NCBI RefSeq assembly: GCF_005771675.1
Contig: NZ_VAJM01000002.1
Coordinates: forward strand, 496,001 to 560,000
DNA: 64,000 bases
DNA from: Hymenobacter jeollabukensis
Lineage (GTDB): Bacteria; Bacteroidota; Bacteroidia; Cytophagales; Hymenobacteraceae
Direction of reading: 5' to 3'
A model generated the notes under the pieces. That model was not told the origin of the DNA. It did no database searches and saw only the letters and a program-made list of their open reading frames with translations. Numbering within the stretch: the stretch's first letter is position 1; each line of letters begins with the position of its first letter. Shown piece after piece: positions 41,248 to 50,639 of the stretch. The translations under genes were made by a program, and so were the position numbers.

Positions 41248-44200
41248 CTACTGCTTCACCAGCTTCAGGCGCTGCGGCTGGCCGTCGAGCGTCAGCTGTA
41301 GGGTGTAGAGCCCGGCGGGCAGCGGCTGCAAGTCGCCTAGCGTCAGCTCCGAAGTACCAGCCGGCACCTCGATGGTGCGGGTGAGCACCACGCGGCCCCG
41401 GGCGTCGAGCAGGTGCAGGGTGGTGGCGGGCTGAGCCGCGGGGCTGCTCAGGCGCAGGCGCACTTCCGCGCCGAACGGGTTCGGGTGGGCGCTGAACTGT
41501 ACTGCTTGCACCCGGCCAATCTGCACCGTGCGCGGGCCGAACAGGGCTTCGGTGCCGTCGAGGTCGAGCTGGCGCAGGCGGTAGAAGCGCAGGCCGGGCT
41601 GCTGGGCGTCGCGGTCCACGAAGCTGTACTGGCGGCGGCTGGTCGAGGTGGGCGTGGCGGGCAGCACCGTGCCGATGGTGCGGAACGTGCGCCCGTCGGT
41701 GGATACCTGCACTTCGTAGCGCAGCACGTCGAGCTCCTGGGCCGTTTCCCAGCGCACCAGCACCGTGCCGGCCGCCTGGGCCTGGGCGGTGAGCGAGACC
41801 AGCGAGATGGGCAGCGGCCCGGCGCCCTCGGCCAGCGTCCAGATGGAGAAGTGGCTCAGGCCGCGCTGCACCAGGGTATTGGTGCCGGTGTCGTGGCTCT
41901 GATGGTACTCCTGGTTCCAGGACGTGGCGTTGTTCGAGGAACTGAACAGCGTCAGGTTGTTCTTGTTCAGACCGTTCAGCTCCGCGTCGAGGTAGCGCAG
42001 CTCCATATCCACGTTCAGGCTCTGGTCCACGGCCGGCTGGATGTCGAAGGTGCGGCGGATGCTCAGGCGCATCGGACCTTCCGAGCGACTGTAGTAGAAG
42101 CCGGTGCTGCGCAGCACGGTGGTCAGGCCGGGCAGGGTGCTGCCGTGGGGCGTGAGCTTCAGGCCCAGGCCGGCGCAGGTGCTGGCCACGTCGGCGGCGC
42201 TCAGGTTCAGCGTGGTACGGATGCGCCCGTCCACGTACGCCGTTTCCGATTCGCCCACGAGCTGGGCGCCGGGCTCCAGCGTCACCGGGTCGGTGCCGGC
42301 CGAGATGCGGCCGCTCACAAAGCGCAGCGTGCCGCTCACGAAGATGTGGCCGGTGTGCAGCAGCGCCGCGCCGCTGGTTTTGTTGATGGTCAGGTTGGTG
42401 AAGTGCGCCTCGCCGGTCAGCGGCTGGTTCACGTCGCCGTCGAATTGCACGGTGCCGCCACTCAGCGCGCTGGTATTGCCGGCCGAGTGCTGCCAGCTGC
42501 CCCACACGCGCAGCAGGCCCCCGCTCATCAGCAGCCCGCCGGTGCCATCTACCGTGAGGTGGCGCACGGCCGCCGTGCCGCCGCCGATGCTCGGGTTGGG
42601 CCGCCCGCCGACGGCCGCAATGTAGGCGTCGGTGTTGGCGTCGGGCACGCAGTCGGTCCAGTTGCCGGCGTCAAACCAGTCGTTGCTGACCGCGCCCGTC
42701 CAGGTGCTCAGGGTGCCGCCGAGGGTCAGCACCAGCTGGTCCTGGGCCGGGCCGCAGGCACCGGCCGCGTCGGTGGTCAGCTTCAGGGTCACGGTGCCGG
42801 CCGTGCGGTCGGCTGCCGAGGGCTGGTAGGTGGCGTTCAGGGCCGTGGCATTGGGCGTGAAGGTGCCCGAGCCGGTGGCCGTCCAGGTGGCGCCGGAGGC
42901 CCCGCCGCCGATGCTGCCGCTCAGCGCGTAGCTGCCGCCGCCGCACACCGTGGCCGTAGCCGGGCCGGCGTCGGCGGTAGCCGGCTGGTCGATGAGCACC
43001 TGCACCGCGGTGCGGGCGCTTTCGCACTCCCCGCCGCTGCCGTTGGTCACCACGGCGGCCACGTAGTAGCTGCGGCTGCTGCTCACGCTCAGGATAAACG
43101 AGCTGCTGTTCGATACCACCGTGCCGCCGGTGGGCGCGTCGTACCAGCGGGCGGCGGCCCCGCCGCTCAGGCTGGCCGAGAGGCCCACGTTGCCCGCACC
43201 GCAGCGGCGCACCGGCGAGGCGGCGCTGATGACGCGCGGGGTGCCCACCGTCACGGCCACGGCCGAGGTGGTAGCCACGCGGCTCAGGCAGCGCGTCTGG
43301 GCCCGGAACCAGGTGTTGGCCGTCAGGGCCGGCGAGGTGTAGGTCAGTCCGTTGGCGCCGCTGATGTCGGTAAAGGTCACGTTGTCAGTCGACTGCTGCC
43401 ACTGCACCTGCCCGTTGGCGGAACCGGCCAGGGTGAGCTGCACGCTGGTGTTTTCGCAAACGCCGGTGCTGCTAGGCGAAATGGCCCCGGCCGTGGGCCC
43501 GGCCACCGTGCGGGTAATGGCGGTGCCGAGCGGGTCGTTGGCCGGGTTGGCGTCGCCGCTGGCAGTGGCCGTGAGGGCGAAGGAGTAGGTGCCCGTGGCG
43601 CTCATGTCGAGGGTGCCGGCCGCCGCGTCGAGGGTGGCGCCGGCGGCCAGGGTGCCGGTGTTCAGGGTGCTGGTGAGGGTGCGGGTGCTGCCGCCCGGCA
43701 CGGTTACCACGGCCGTTACGGTGATGGGGTTCAGGCTCAGGTCGAGGAGGCTGGCGCCGTCGTTTTTCACCGTCAGCAGCACCGGCTCAGCCGCGGAAAA
43801 GCAGCCGCCGACGGTCGGTGCGGCCAGGGCTACCGGGCGCACGTCGAGGCTGGCGCCGTTGCGCAGGTACACGTCGTCGAGGTGGAAGTCGTAGTCGGAG
43901 GCATTGCTGACGGCGCCCGAGTAGGCGAAGAACGCCACGATGATTTCCTGGCCGGCGTAGGCGCTAAGGTCTAGGTCGTAAAGGCCGAGCGTCCCGTTGT
44001 TAGGCGGCTGGTTGTTGGCGTCGAAGGTCAGCACGTGCGAAAAGCTCCCGCCGCAGTTTGTCGACACGCCCACGCGCACCACGTCGTCGGTGCCACTCAT
44101 GGCGGTGGGGTCGGCGGCCAGCACGTTGTAATCGGTGATGCCGGCGCGGAACGACAGCCGGGTCGTGGCCGTGGCCAGCAGGCGCGGCCCGATCAGGAAG

Positions 44201-47200
44201 GCATACCGGCCGCTGCTGAAGATGTTGACCTTGGCCGTTTCGGTGAAGGCCACGCGCTGGGCCGGGGCGTTGCTGGTCCAGGCGGAGCTGGCGGGCGTCA
44301 CCCCATCGACCGATTCAAACCAGCCCGGGTAGAGCGTGGGCAGGTTGTCGGCAAAGCCGGTGAAGGGCAGCTGCTGGGGCAGGACGGCCACGCCGTTCTG
44401 GCGGCGCGTCTGCTGGGCCAGCGCGTCGTTGCCGGTCGTCACGTCGCCGGTCAGCTGGGTGCTGGCGTCGAAGGTGTAGAGGCCGGCGGCGGTCAGGCTC
44501 ACTTGGCCCAGCACCACGTCGGCGGTGCCGTTGGCGGGGATGGGCCCGGGCACGGTGGCCGTGAGCGTGGTTGTTACCGGACCGCCCACCGTCACCTGCA
44601 CCGGCACGTTGCTCACCGGGCTGGCGCCGTAGTTCTGCACCCGCACCGTCACGTTTTCGGCGGCCGAGTAGCAGCCGGTGGTCAGCGGATTGAGCAGGGC
44701 CACCACGCCCACGTCGGCCGTGAGCGTGCCAATGAACAGGTCGTCGAGCAGCAGGTCGTAGTCGGGCGTGTTGTCGATGGGGCCGTCGGTGGCTTTCAGG
44801 GCCACGATGATCTGCTGGCCGGCGTAGGCGTCGAGCGGCACGACGAAGTCGACAAAGCCGCCGCCGTTGGTCGGCACATTGTTGTTGGCCGCCGAGATGG
44901 TGAAGACCGGCACGAACGAGCTGCCGCAGTCCGTCGACACGAGCACCTGCAGCGCGTCGTCGGTGCCATTGGCCATGCCGCCGGTGTTGTCGGGCGTGGT
45001 GGCGGGGCTGTTGTACTCGGCAATGGCGGCCTTGAAGCGCAGCACCGTGCTGGCCGTGGCCACCACCTTCGGGCCCACCAGCCAGTCCTGGCGGTTGACG
45101 GTGTAGAGGTTGATGCGGGCCACCGTGTTGCCGGGGAAGGCCGTGGTACTCTGGCCCCAGTTGCCGTCGTTCGGAGTGGGCAGGGCGGCGCCGGTGGCCT
45201 CGTACCAATTCGGAAACGGCGCGCTCAGGTTGCCGCCGGTGTAGCCCGTGAAGCTCACGTCCTGGGGCAGGGCGGCCGTGGGCAGCACCGTGCGGGTGGG
45301 GGCGGGCGTGAGGGTGTTGTTGCCGGCCACCGCGTCGCCGGGCGTGCTGATGCTCACGTTGAAGGTGTAGACGCCGGGCTGGGCCATGGGCAGCGGACCG
45401 GGCAGGCCCACCTGCCAGGGGCTGCCCACCGCCAGCGTGCCCGAGGTGAAGGTGTAGGTCAGTGTCTGCGTCACCGGCCCGCTCACCTGCACGGTGATGG
45501 TGACGGGCTGGGCGGCCGAGAAGGTGATGGGCGCCGAGCCGTTGTTGCGCAGGCGCACGGATACGGGCTCGTCGGTGGGGCTGTAGCAGCTGGTGGCGGT
45601 GGGGTAGAGCAGGGCATCCACGGCCAGGTCGAGGGCGGCGGGGCTGAACTCGTAGGCGCCCGCGTCGGGGGCGCTGCCACGGACGGCGCCGGTCAGGTCC
45701 GTCGTAACGGCGGCCAGCGGCGTGGCCTGGTTGTTCAGCAGGGTGTTGCTGGGCCGCAGCGCGGTGGCCGATTCAAACAGCGGATCCACGCTCAGGGAGT
45801 GCAGATCCTGGTTGACGGCCGGGCGCCAGTCCTCGATGCGGGCCTTGTCGACGGTGCCGCTGTTGAGCTGCGGGTTGCCCGCGGCGCCCACGAAGCCGTT
45901 GCCGGCGGTGGCCACGAACAGGTCGTTGTAATCCGACACCGAGCCCGCGCCGCCGAAGGGCGTGGTCACCGAGGAGTAGGGCGTCAGCCAGCAGTAGTGC
46001 TTGCCCTGGCCGGCGCCGGTGTGGTTGGCCAGCACGTTGTTGCGGAAGTTGAGCTTGGCCACGCTGCTGTTAGCCAGCTCGAAGCAGGTATTCGAGGCAT
46101 TCAGCGAAGCCGAGCCATCGATGCGCACCGAGTTGTGCCACACGTTGGCCTCGTTGTTGTAGCCGCCGCTGGTGCCCAGGAAGAAGCCCGTAATCAGCCG
46201 CGAAATGGTGACCGGGCCGAGGTAAGGCGCGGCCGTCACGTCGGCCACGGCGTTGTTGTAGATGTTGAGAATCTGCCCGTTGTTGTCGTATGTAGTCACA
46301 TACAGGCCAAAGGAGGGTGTGCTGTGGTTGTAGAACTGCCGGATGCCCGTCACCACGTTGCCGTACACGTTGGAGGCGTCGTTGCCCGTGCCGGCGTCGG
46401 TGGTGCTGGTCAGGTTGGTGCCCTTGCCCGAGCAGTACTCCAGGTAGATGCCCTGGGCCGGGGCGCCGATGACGTTCTGCACGCGGTTGTCGTGTACGCT
46501 CAGGCGGCGCACCATGAAGGCGCGGATGCCGTAGGCCGTCGTGGCGTTGTTGCCGATGGGCCCGCTGGCGTCGGCCGAGCCCAGGGTGCAGCCGCCGATT
46601 TCCAGGTCGTACTCCGGCCAGGTGGCGCCCATGCTCAGGGCCACGATGCCACTCTGGGCGCGGGTGATGGTCAGGTTCAGGTAGCGGTTGCCCTGGTTCA
46701 GGCCGGTGGCTGCGCTGGCCGAGGCGCTGCCCAGCTGCCCGTTCGACACCTGCACCACGCCGATAGTGGTGCTGGCCCCGCTCAGCGTGATGCTGGCGTT
46801 GCGGATGATGTTGCTGACGGCCCCGTTGGTGCCCGAGGCGCTGCGCACCCGGTAGCCGTAGCTGGCGCCGCCCGTCACGTCGATGCCGTCGAAGGTCACG
46901 TAGTCGGCGCCGAGCAAGTCGAAACCGGCCTCGGTGCCAGCGGCCGTTTGCAGCACTGGGTTGGCGCCCGCGCCGGTGCGGATGAAGGTGATGCGCCGGG
47001 TGCTGGTGCCGGAGGCCGTCAGCGCCGGCAGGGTTTCGCTCAAGGTCAGCCCGGCGGCCAGCTCAACGGTCACCGGCCCGGCCACGCCGTTGGCGTTCAG
47101 GGTATTGATGGCCGCCGTCAGGCTGCGGAAGTTGCTGGCGCTGGCCGCCTCGGCGGGCCGGATGGTATAAGTGCCGCTCAGCCCGGTCGGTACCTGGCTG

Positions 47201-47844
47201 GTCAGCAGTACGTTGTCGATGGCCGCCGGGGGCTGGGCGCCGCCGCTGCCGTCGTTGGTCCAGGTGAAGATCAGGCGCTGGCTGGTGCCGGCCAGGCTGG
47301 CGGACAGGTTCACGTCGGCCGTGGTGTAGGCGCTCTGGGTGTGCAGGTTGGTCAGCAGCAGCGTCACGCCAGTGCCGGCGGGCAGGGTGCCGGCCGCGGG
47401 CACGTACGAGGTCGGTGCCAGGTACACGCGCAGGTGGTCGTAGATACCCTCCCCCAGGCCGCGCCAGTCAAAGGAGAAGCGGATGGCCGTTTCGCCGGCC
47501 GGGAAGGCGACGTCGCGGTACAGGTGCGCCACGGCCGCCGAGCCCGTGGAATAGGCGTGGGGCAGGGTCGCGGGGTTGTTGCTGATGTAGGCGGCGCCCG
47601 TGCCGCCGGCCGCCGGGCCGTTGCCGGCGTTGGCACCGGCCACCCAGCGGTTGGTCAGCCCGCCATTGACGGCGACGAACGATCCAAATGAGCCGCCCTC
47701 AAACGACTCGGTGACGAGCGTGGTCTGGGCCGAGGCCAGCTGCGCCCAGAGGGCGGCCAGCAGGGTGAGCAGGCCGCCGCGCCGCCACAGGGCGGCGCGC
47801 CCGGCACCGGGTGGCCGCGCCGAACGCGGGAATACGTGTTTCAT
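41248..47844 (-). CDS. Giant multidomain cell-surface protein with T9SS sorting domain, 2198 aa
   Basis: ATG 47844 gives MKHVFPRSARPPGAGRAALW and a signal peptide ending at ASA. Then follow a choice-of-anchor or MAM-like region (SFEGGSFGSFVAVNGGL), a right-handed beta-helix-like region (NASITLSGASTTIGVVQVSN), and alternating CARDB-type domains (LAVDALLYPTATSCYSPTD; GVVALLNPLTTGCYSA; PVALAAPTVGGCFSAAEPVL) and cleaved-adhesin-like domains. Ig-like domains follow (QVQWQQSTDNVTFTDISGAN) and another (CGAGNVGLSASLSGG). The tail (FSAHPNPFGAEVRLRLSS ... LPAGLYTLQLTLDG, RLKLVKQ) is a type A T9SS sorting domain. An adhesin or matrix role is inferred. The terminator at 41193 ends it. Confidence 0.9.
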   Translation of the reverse strand: MKHVFPRSARPPGAGRAALWRRGGLLTLLAALWAQLASAQTTLVTESFEGGSFGSFVAVNGGLTNRWVAGANAGNGPAAGGTGAAYISNNPATLPHAYSTGSAAVAHLYRDVAFPAGETAIRFSFDWRGLGEGIYDHLRVYLAPTSYVPAAGTLPAGTGVTLLLTNLHTQSAYTTADVNLSASLAGTSQRLIFTWTNDGSGGAQPPAAIDNVLLTSQVPTGLSGTYTIRPAEAASASNFRSLTAAINTLNANGVAGPVTVELAAGLTLSETLPALTASGTSTRRITFIRTGAGANPVLQTAAGTEAGFDLLGADYVTFDGIDVTGGASYGYRVRSASGTNGAVSNIIRNASITLSGASTTIGVVQVSNGQLGSASASAATGLNQGNRYLNLTITRAQSGIVALSMGATWPEYDLEIGGCTLGSADASGPIGNNATTAYGIRAFMVRRLSVHDNRVQNVIGAPAQGIYLEYCSGKGTNLTSTTDAGTGNDASNVYGNVVTGIRQFYNHSTPSFGLYVTTYDNNGQILNIYNNAVADVTAAPYLGPVTISRLITGFFLGTSGGYNNEANVWHNSVRIDGSASLNASNTCFELANSSVAKLNFRNNVLANHTGAGQGKHYCWLTPYSSVTTPFGGAGSVSDYNDLFVATAGNGFVGAAGNPQLNSGTVDKARIEDWRPAVNQDLHSLSVDPLFESATALRPSNTLLNNQATPLAAVTTDLTGAVRGSAPDAGAYEFSPAALDLAVDALLYPTATSCYSPTDEPVSVRLRNNGSAPITFSAAQPVTITVQVSGPVTQTLTYTFTSGTLAVGSPWQVGLPGPLPMAQPGVYTFNVSISTPGDAVAGNNTLTPAPTRTVLPTAALPQDVSFTGYTGGNLSAPFPNWYEATGAALPTPNDGNWGQSTTAFPGNTVARINLYTVNRQDWLVGPKVVATASTVLRFKAAIAEYNSPATTPDNTGGMANGTDDALQVLVSTDCGSSFVPVFTISAANNNVPTNGGGFVDFVVPLDAYAGQQIIVALKATDGPIDNTPDYDLLLDDLFIGTLTADVGVVALLNPLTTGCYSAAENVTVRVQNYGASPVSNVPVQVTVGGPVTTTLTATVPGPIPANGTADVVLGQVSLTAAGLYTFDASTQLTGDVTTGNDALAQQTRRQNGVAVLPQQLPFTGFADNLPTLYPGWFESVDGVTPASSAWTSNAPAQRVAFTETAKVNIFSSGRYAFLIGPRLLATATTRLSFRAGITDYNVLAADPTAMSGTDDVVRVGVSTNCGGSFSHVLTFDANNQPPNNGTLGLYDLDLSAYAGQEIIVAFFAYSGAVSNASDYDFHLDDVYLRNGASLDVRPVALAAPTVGGCFSAAEPVLLTVKNDGASLLDLSLNPITVTAVVTVPGGSTRTLTSTLNTGTLAAGATLDAAAGTLDMSATGTYSFALTATASGDANPANDPLGTAITRTVAGPTAGAISPSSTGVCENTSVQLTLAGSANGQVQWQQSTDNVTFTDISGANGLTYTSPALTANTWFRAQTRCLSRVATTSAVAVTVGTPRVISAASPVRRCGAGNVGLSASLSGGAAARWYDAPTGGTVVSNSSSFILSVSSSRSYYVAAVVTNGSGGECESARTAVQVLIDQPATADAGPATATVCGGGSYALSGSIGGGASGATWTATGSGTFTPNATALNATYQPSAADRTAGTVTLKLTTDAAGACGPAQDQLVLTLGGTLSTWTGAVSNDWFDAGNWTDCVPDANTDAYIAAVGGRPNPSIGGGTAAVRHLTVDGTGGLLMSGGLLRVWGSWQHSAGNTSALSGGTVQFDGDVNQPLTGEAHFTNLTINKTSGAALLHTGHIFVSGTLRFVSGRISAGTDPVTLEPGAQLVGESETAYVDGRIRTTLNLSAADVASTCAGLGLKLTPHGSTLPGLTTVLRSTGFYYSRSEGPMRLSIRRTFDIQPAVDQSLNVDMELRYLDAELNGLNKNNLTLFSSSNNATSWNQEYHQSHDTGTNTLVQRGLSHFSIWTLAEGAGPLPISLVSLTAQAQAAGTVLVRWETAQELDVLRYEVQVSTDGRTFRTIGTVLPATPTSTSRRQYSFVDRDAQQPGLRFYRLRQLDLDGTEALFGPRTVQIGRVQAVQFSAHPNPFGAEVRLRLSSPAAQPATTLHLLDARGRVVLTRTIEVPAGTSELTLGDLQPLPAGLYTLQLTLDGQPQRLKLVKQ

Positions 47845-48193
47845 AGCAGGGTAGGGAAAGGGAACGGAAAGGGCAACACCGCGCCGCCCGGGCCCGCAGG
47901 CCCGGTTCAGCCGGAGAAAAAGCAAGGGTGAGCAAGGCCGGCCAAGCCGACTAGGCCAGCGCCGCTGGCGGCGCCCGGCAAGTACCTGGATACAGTACCA
48001 GCGGGCCGCAACAAAAGTAGAGGGGCCCAAGGGCGGGGCTTATCACATGAGAATGTGCCCTCCGCCTCACACAATAATGTGGTGCGCCGCATGGGCCGGA
48101 CACTTATGACGGCCGGGGGGCTGAATGGTCGCTGCCCCGGTTGTGCGGTCCGCTTTAGCGGTACCGGGCCGTCGTATCGGGGCGGTGAAACGC
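47845..48193. other. Gene-free stretch upstream of the giant gene
   Basis: No credible coding frame was found. It should hold the promoter of the giant gene, but no clear TTTG/TAnnTTTG pair was seen on the minus strand. A small imperfect repeat with ACATGAGAATGTG and ACACAATAATGTGG lies near 48046-48082. It joins the fragment of a second surface protein beyond 48247. Confidence 0.5.
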
Positions 48194-48196
48194 AAA

Positions 48197-48227
48197 AAAG
48201 CCCCGCCGGCAGAACCGGCGGGGCTTT
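48197..48227 (-). terminator. Terminator downstream of the surface-protein remnant
   Basis: A 13-bp stem (48197-48209 with 48215-48227) AAAGCCCCGCCGG, with the T-run on the minus strand side (complement of 48194-48199). Confidence 0.85.
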
Positions 48228-48246
48228 CTATGGAGATGCGGGGTGC

Positions 48247-48447
48247 CTATTGCTTCACCAGGCGCACCGTGCCGGTCTGGTCGGCCGAGGTCAGGCGCAG
48301 CAGGTAGGCACCGATGGGCAACTGCTCCTGCAGGCACTGGGCACCGGTCGGGAACGTGTAAGGGGTGGTGCTCGTGCCGGTGACGGTCTGTGGGTTAGCC
48401 CCGTTGGTGGTGTAGGCAAACGTCCACGGACCGGTGCCCGAATCTAC
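48247..48447 (-). pseudogene. Remnant of a T9SS cargo protein, last 66 codons
   Basis: Reading the minus strand from 48447 to the TAG at 48249-48247 gives VDSGTGPWTFAYTTNGA, then PQTVTGTSTTPYTFPTG, and an ending YLLRLTSADQTGTVRLVKQ. The first part is like an Ig/CARDB-type repeat of cell-surface proteins. The last part is the final strands of a T9SS type A tail and resembles the end of the giant protein (RLKLVKQ). A TAA lies immediately upstream in frame, and there is no start codon, so the gene is truncated at 48447, where the sequence becomes AT-rich. Confidence 0.7.
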
Positions 48448-48554
48448 TTATTGGCTTGAATAAATACTGACTTATCGCGCTGATTATTTGCACATTTAGC
48501 GGAATGCGTCCTGTGGCTATCTGAATATCGGATAACAGTGTGCGGATACTATTC

Positions 48555-49625
48555 TCAAGTATTGATTAGCGCCTTGGCCTGCGGAGCTACCGTCAGCTGG
48601 GCCAGGAAAAGCAGCGCCTCGTGGTAGTGCTGGCGCAGGGCGATGAACTGCTGCCAGGCCGCGTCGGCGTCGGGGCGCAGGGGCAGGCCGCAGTCGGCCA
48701 GCTGCCGCCGGGCTTCCTCGAAGTCGGCCCGGCGCGGCTCGTCGGTGAGGGGGCTGTGGCCGTTGTGCAGGAGCGGATTGGGACGGGTATGCATGTGCTC
48801 CGTGAAAAAGCGGTGCACGTGGTCCAGCGCCATGCAGCCGGCCTTGAAGCAGGCGTCGCGGTGGGCGCTGCCGGGCAGGTCCACGCTGCTGGTGAGCAGG
48901 GCGCTGGCGTCGAGAATCACGCCCGCGGCCGTCACCCAGGAGCGGCCGGGCTGCGGCGAGCGGAAAAAGGAGAGAATGGGCAGCGAGGTGTGCGACTCCT
49001 CGATTTCCACAAACCACTCTTCCCAGCGCTGCCACAGCTCCGGGTTGTCGGTGAGGCAGCCGGCCTGCTGCAGCCAGGTGAGCAGGGCCGTAACCGAGCC
49101 CGGCGTGCCGGCGCGCAGCTCCAGCCGGGCTACCACCAATTCCCGCCGCGAAAACGACTGGTAGATGGTGGGCAGGTAGGAAATCAGCAGGGTAAGCAGC
49201 AGCAGGCCCAGCGCCGCTTCGGAGTAGGAGAGGGCCGAGGCTACCAGGCCGCGACTGGGCTCATCGGCCCCGATGGTGAGCAGGGAGCTGGCGCTGATGC
49301 GGTAGCAGCGGGCCCAGGTGCCTTCGTGCAGGGCCCAGAATACGCCCGTGTACGCTATTGAAAGCAGCGTCAGCCAGAAAATGGGCAGGGCCACCAGGGC
49401 CACCGGGGCGTACATGGCCAGCACCCGGTCGCGGCCCCCGTAGGTGCGCGTGCGGGTCGCTACGCCGTAAAACACCCAGCGCACCGCCTGAAACAACCAG
49501 CCGTTGAGCAGCACCGACTGGTTGCGCGGCAGCACAAACGAGCGAATGGCGGCCGACAAGGTCAGCACGACCAGCAGCAGCCCGGCCAGCAGCACCGCTC
49601 CGCGTAACAATAAGTCCCAGGACAT
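48555..49625 (-). CDS. Membrane protein with K+-channel-like pore region
   Basis: The 356-residue protein starts MSWDLLLRGAVLLAGLLLVV. Two helices (APVALVALPIFWLTLLSIAY and EAALGLLLLTLLISYLP) flank YRISASSLLTIGADEPS (residues 108-124), which looks like the pore helix and filter (TIG) of two-helix potassium channels (Ion_trans_2). The filter is not canonical (TIGADEP instead of TVGYGD), so selectivity is uncertain. The C-terminal 200 residues are soluble and helical (NPELWQRWEEWFVEIEES). The name is inferred only from these features. It is single and next to the surface-protein remnant. Confidence 0.7.
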   Translation of the reverse strand: MSWDLLLRGAVLLAGLLLVVLTLSAAIRSFVLPRNQSVLLNGWLFQAVRWVFYGVATRTRTYGGRDRVLAMYAPVALVALPIFWLTLLSIAYTGVFWALHEGTWARCYRISASSLLTIGADEPSRGLVASALSYSEAALGLLLLTLLISYLPTIYQSFSRRELVVARLELRAGTPGSVTALLTWLQQAGCLTDNPELWQRWEEWFVEIEESHTSLPILSFFRSPQPGRSWVTAAGVILDASALLTSSVDLPGSAHRDACFKAGCMALDHVHRFFTEHMHTRPNPLLHNGHSPLTDEPRRADFEEARRQLADCGLPLRPDADAAWQQFIALRQHYHEALLFLAQLTVAPQAKALINT

Positions 49626-49792
49626 CAGGCGGAAAGCGGGCTAAGACGGTGCGGCATACAACGTTGTACGGCCCGGGCGCCCCACTGTTGAGCAGCAGGT
49701 ACTTATCCCCTGAAGATGTGAGGCGCCGGACGGGGCTTTGGCCTGGTGCTTGTTGCCACCGCTCCTACCAACGAAAACAAACCACTACCCCC

Positions 49793-50584
49793 ATGAACCG
49801 CTTCCCGATCTTCGCCTTCCCAAGCCCTGCGCTGCTGCTGGGCGGCGCCTTGCTGGCCCTGGCCAGCTGCTCCACCACCAGCCGCATTTCCATGCAGGTG
49901 CCGGCCCAGCTGTCGGCCGCCGCGCCGCTGCCCGTCACGGGCAAGCAGGGCTTCCGGCACAGCTACCAGTTCGGCGAGTTTGCCACCGCCCAGGTCAAGC
50001 AGGGCTGGTTTGGCACCTCTTCGTGGTCCTGGGGCAATGCTGCCGGCGGCTGGCTGCCCGCGCCGGTGTGGTTCGATCAGACCCGCGCCAAGCAAAAAAG
50101 CTCCTTCACCATGCAGCCGGTGGCCGGCACCGCCTGGGAAGCCCAGTGCGCCTTCTTCGCCCACAGCGACGATTTGCGCCTCAGCCCCACGCCCAACAGC
50201 AACATCGGCGTGACCCTGTTCAGCGAGGAGTTCTACAGCAGCATTATCAAGGCGCCGAACCAGCCCACCTGGCAGCTGATTCTGGAAAGCAAAAACCAGC
50301 TCGGCGACCGGCCCCAATTCGCCCGCGGCACGCTCTCCAACGGCGACTCGGTGCTGCAGGTGCGGCCCATTGCCCAGCTGCTGCGCCGCGACGGCCGGCC
50401 CATGACCCTGCCCTTCGGCGTGCCCGTCGGCTACGAGTTTGCCCGGTCCGACGGCTCGGTGGTGGCGGCCGTGGAGCTGATGGGCCGCGGCCGGGTGTGG
50501 GTGGCGCCCACGCTCACGCCCGCCGTGAAAGGCCCCGTGGCCGCCGCCCTCACCGCCATGCTGATTCACCAGCAGCGCATGTAG
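49793..50584 (+). CDS. Lipoprotein of unknown function
   Basis: ATG 49793 (MNRFPIFAFPSPALLLGG) begins a lipoprotein signal with Cys in LALASCSTTSR. The 263-residue product contains KQGFRHSYQFGEFATAQVK, SSFTMQPVAGTAWEAQCAF, PTWQLILESKN, and a final segment VAAVELMGRGRVWVAPTL with a run of small residues. It has no known domain. A terminator follows 18 nt after its stop and also serves lutB. The start chosen fits the lipobox; an earlier in-frame codon would give an unlikely N-terminus. Confidence 0.8.
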   Translation: MNRFPIFAFPSPALLLGGALLALASCSTTSRISMQVPAQLSAAAPLPVTGKQGFRHSYQFGEFATAQVKQGWFGTSSWSWGNAAGGWLPAPVWFDQTRAKQKSSFTMQPVAGTAWEAQCAFFAHSDDLRLSPTPNSNIGVTLFSEEFYSSIIKAPNQPTWQLILESKNQLGDRPQFARGTLSNGDSVLQVRPIAQLLRRDGRPMTLPFGVPVGYEFARSDGSVVAAVELMGRGRVWVAPTLTPAVKGPVAAALTAMLIHQQRM

Positions 50585-50602
50585 CGGCGCCGCCAAGGCA
50601 TG

Positions 50603-50633
50603 AAAAAGGCCGGAACTGCTTCCGGCCTTTTTT
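50603..50633. terminator. Bidirectional terminator between the lipoprotein and lutB
   Basis: A 13-bp stem (50603-50615 with 50620-50632) AAAAAGGCCGGAA and a CTGC loop, with A and T runs on both sides. Confidence 0.92.
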
Positions 50634-50639
50634 CGGGGG

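Noticed and set aside
41413-47691. Two very long open frames on the plus strand (about 850 and 1200 codons) opposite the giant gene
   Set aside because: They lie antisense to a gene with a clear signal peptide, domains and T9SS tail. High GC removes stop codons on the opposite strand, and their translations are rich in G, A, R and V with no domain.
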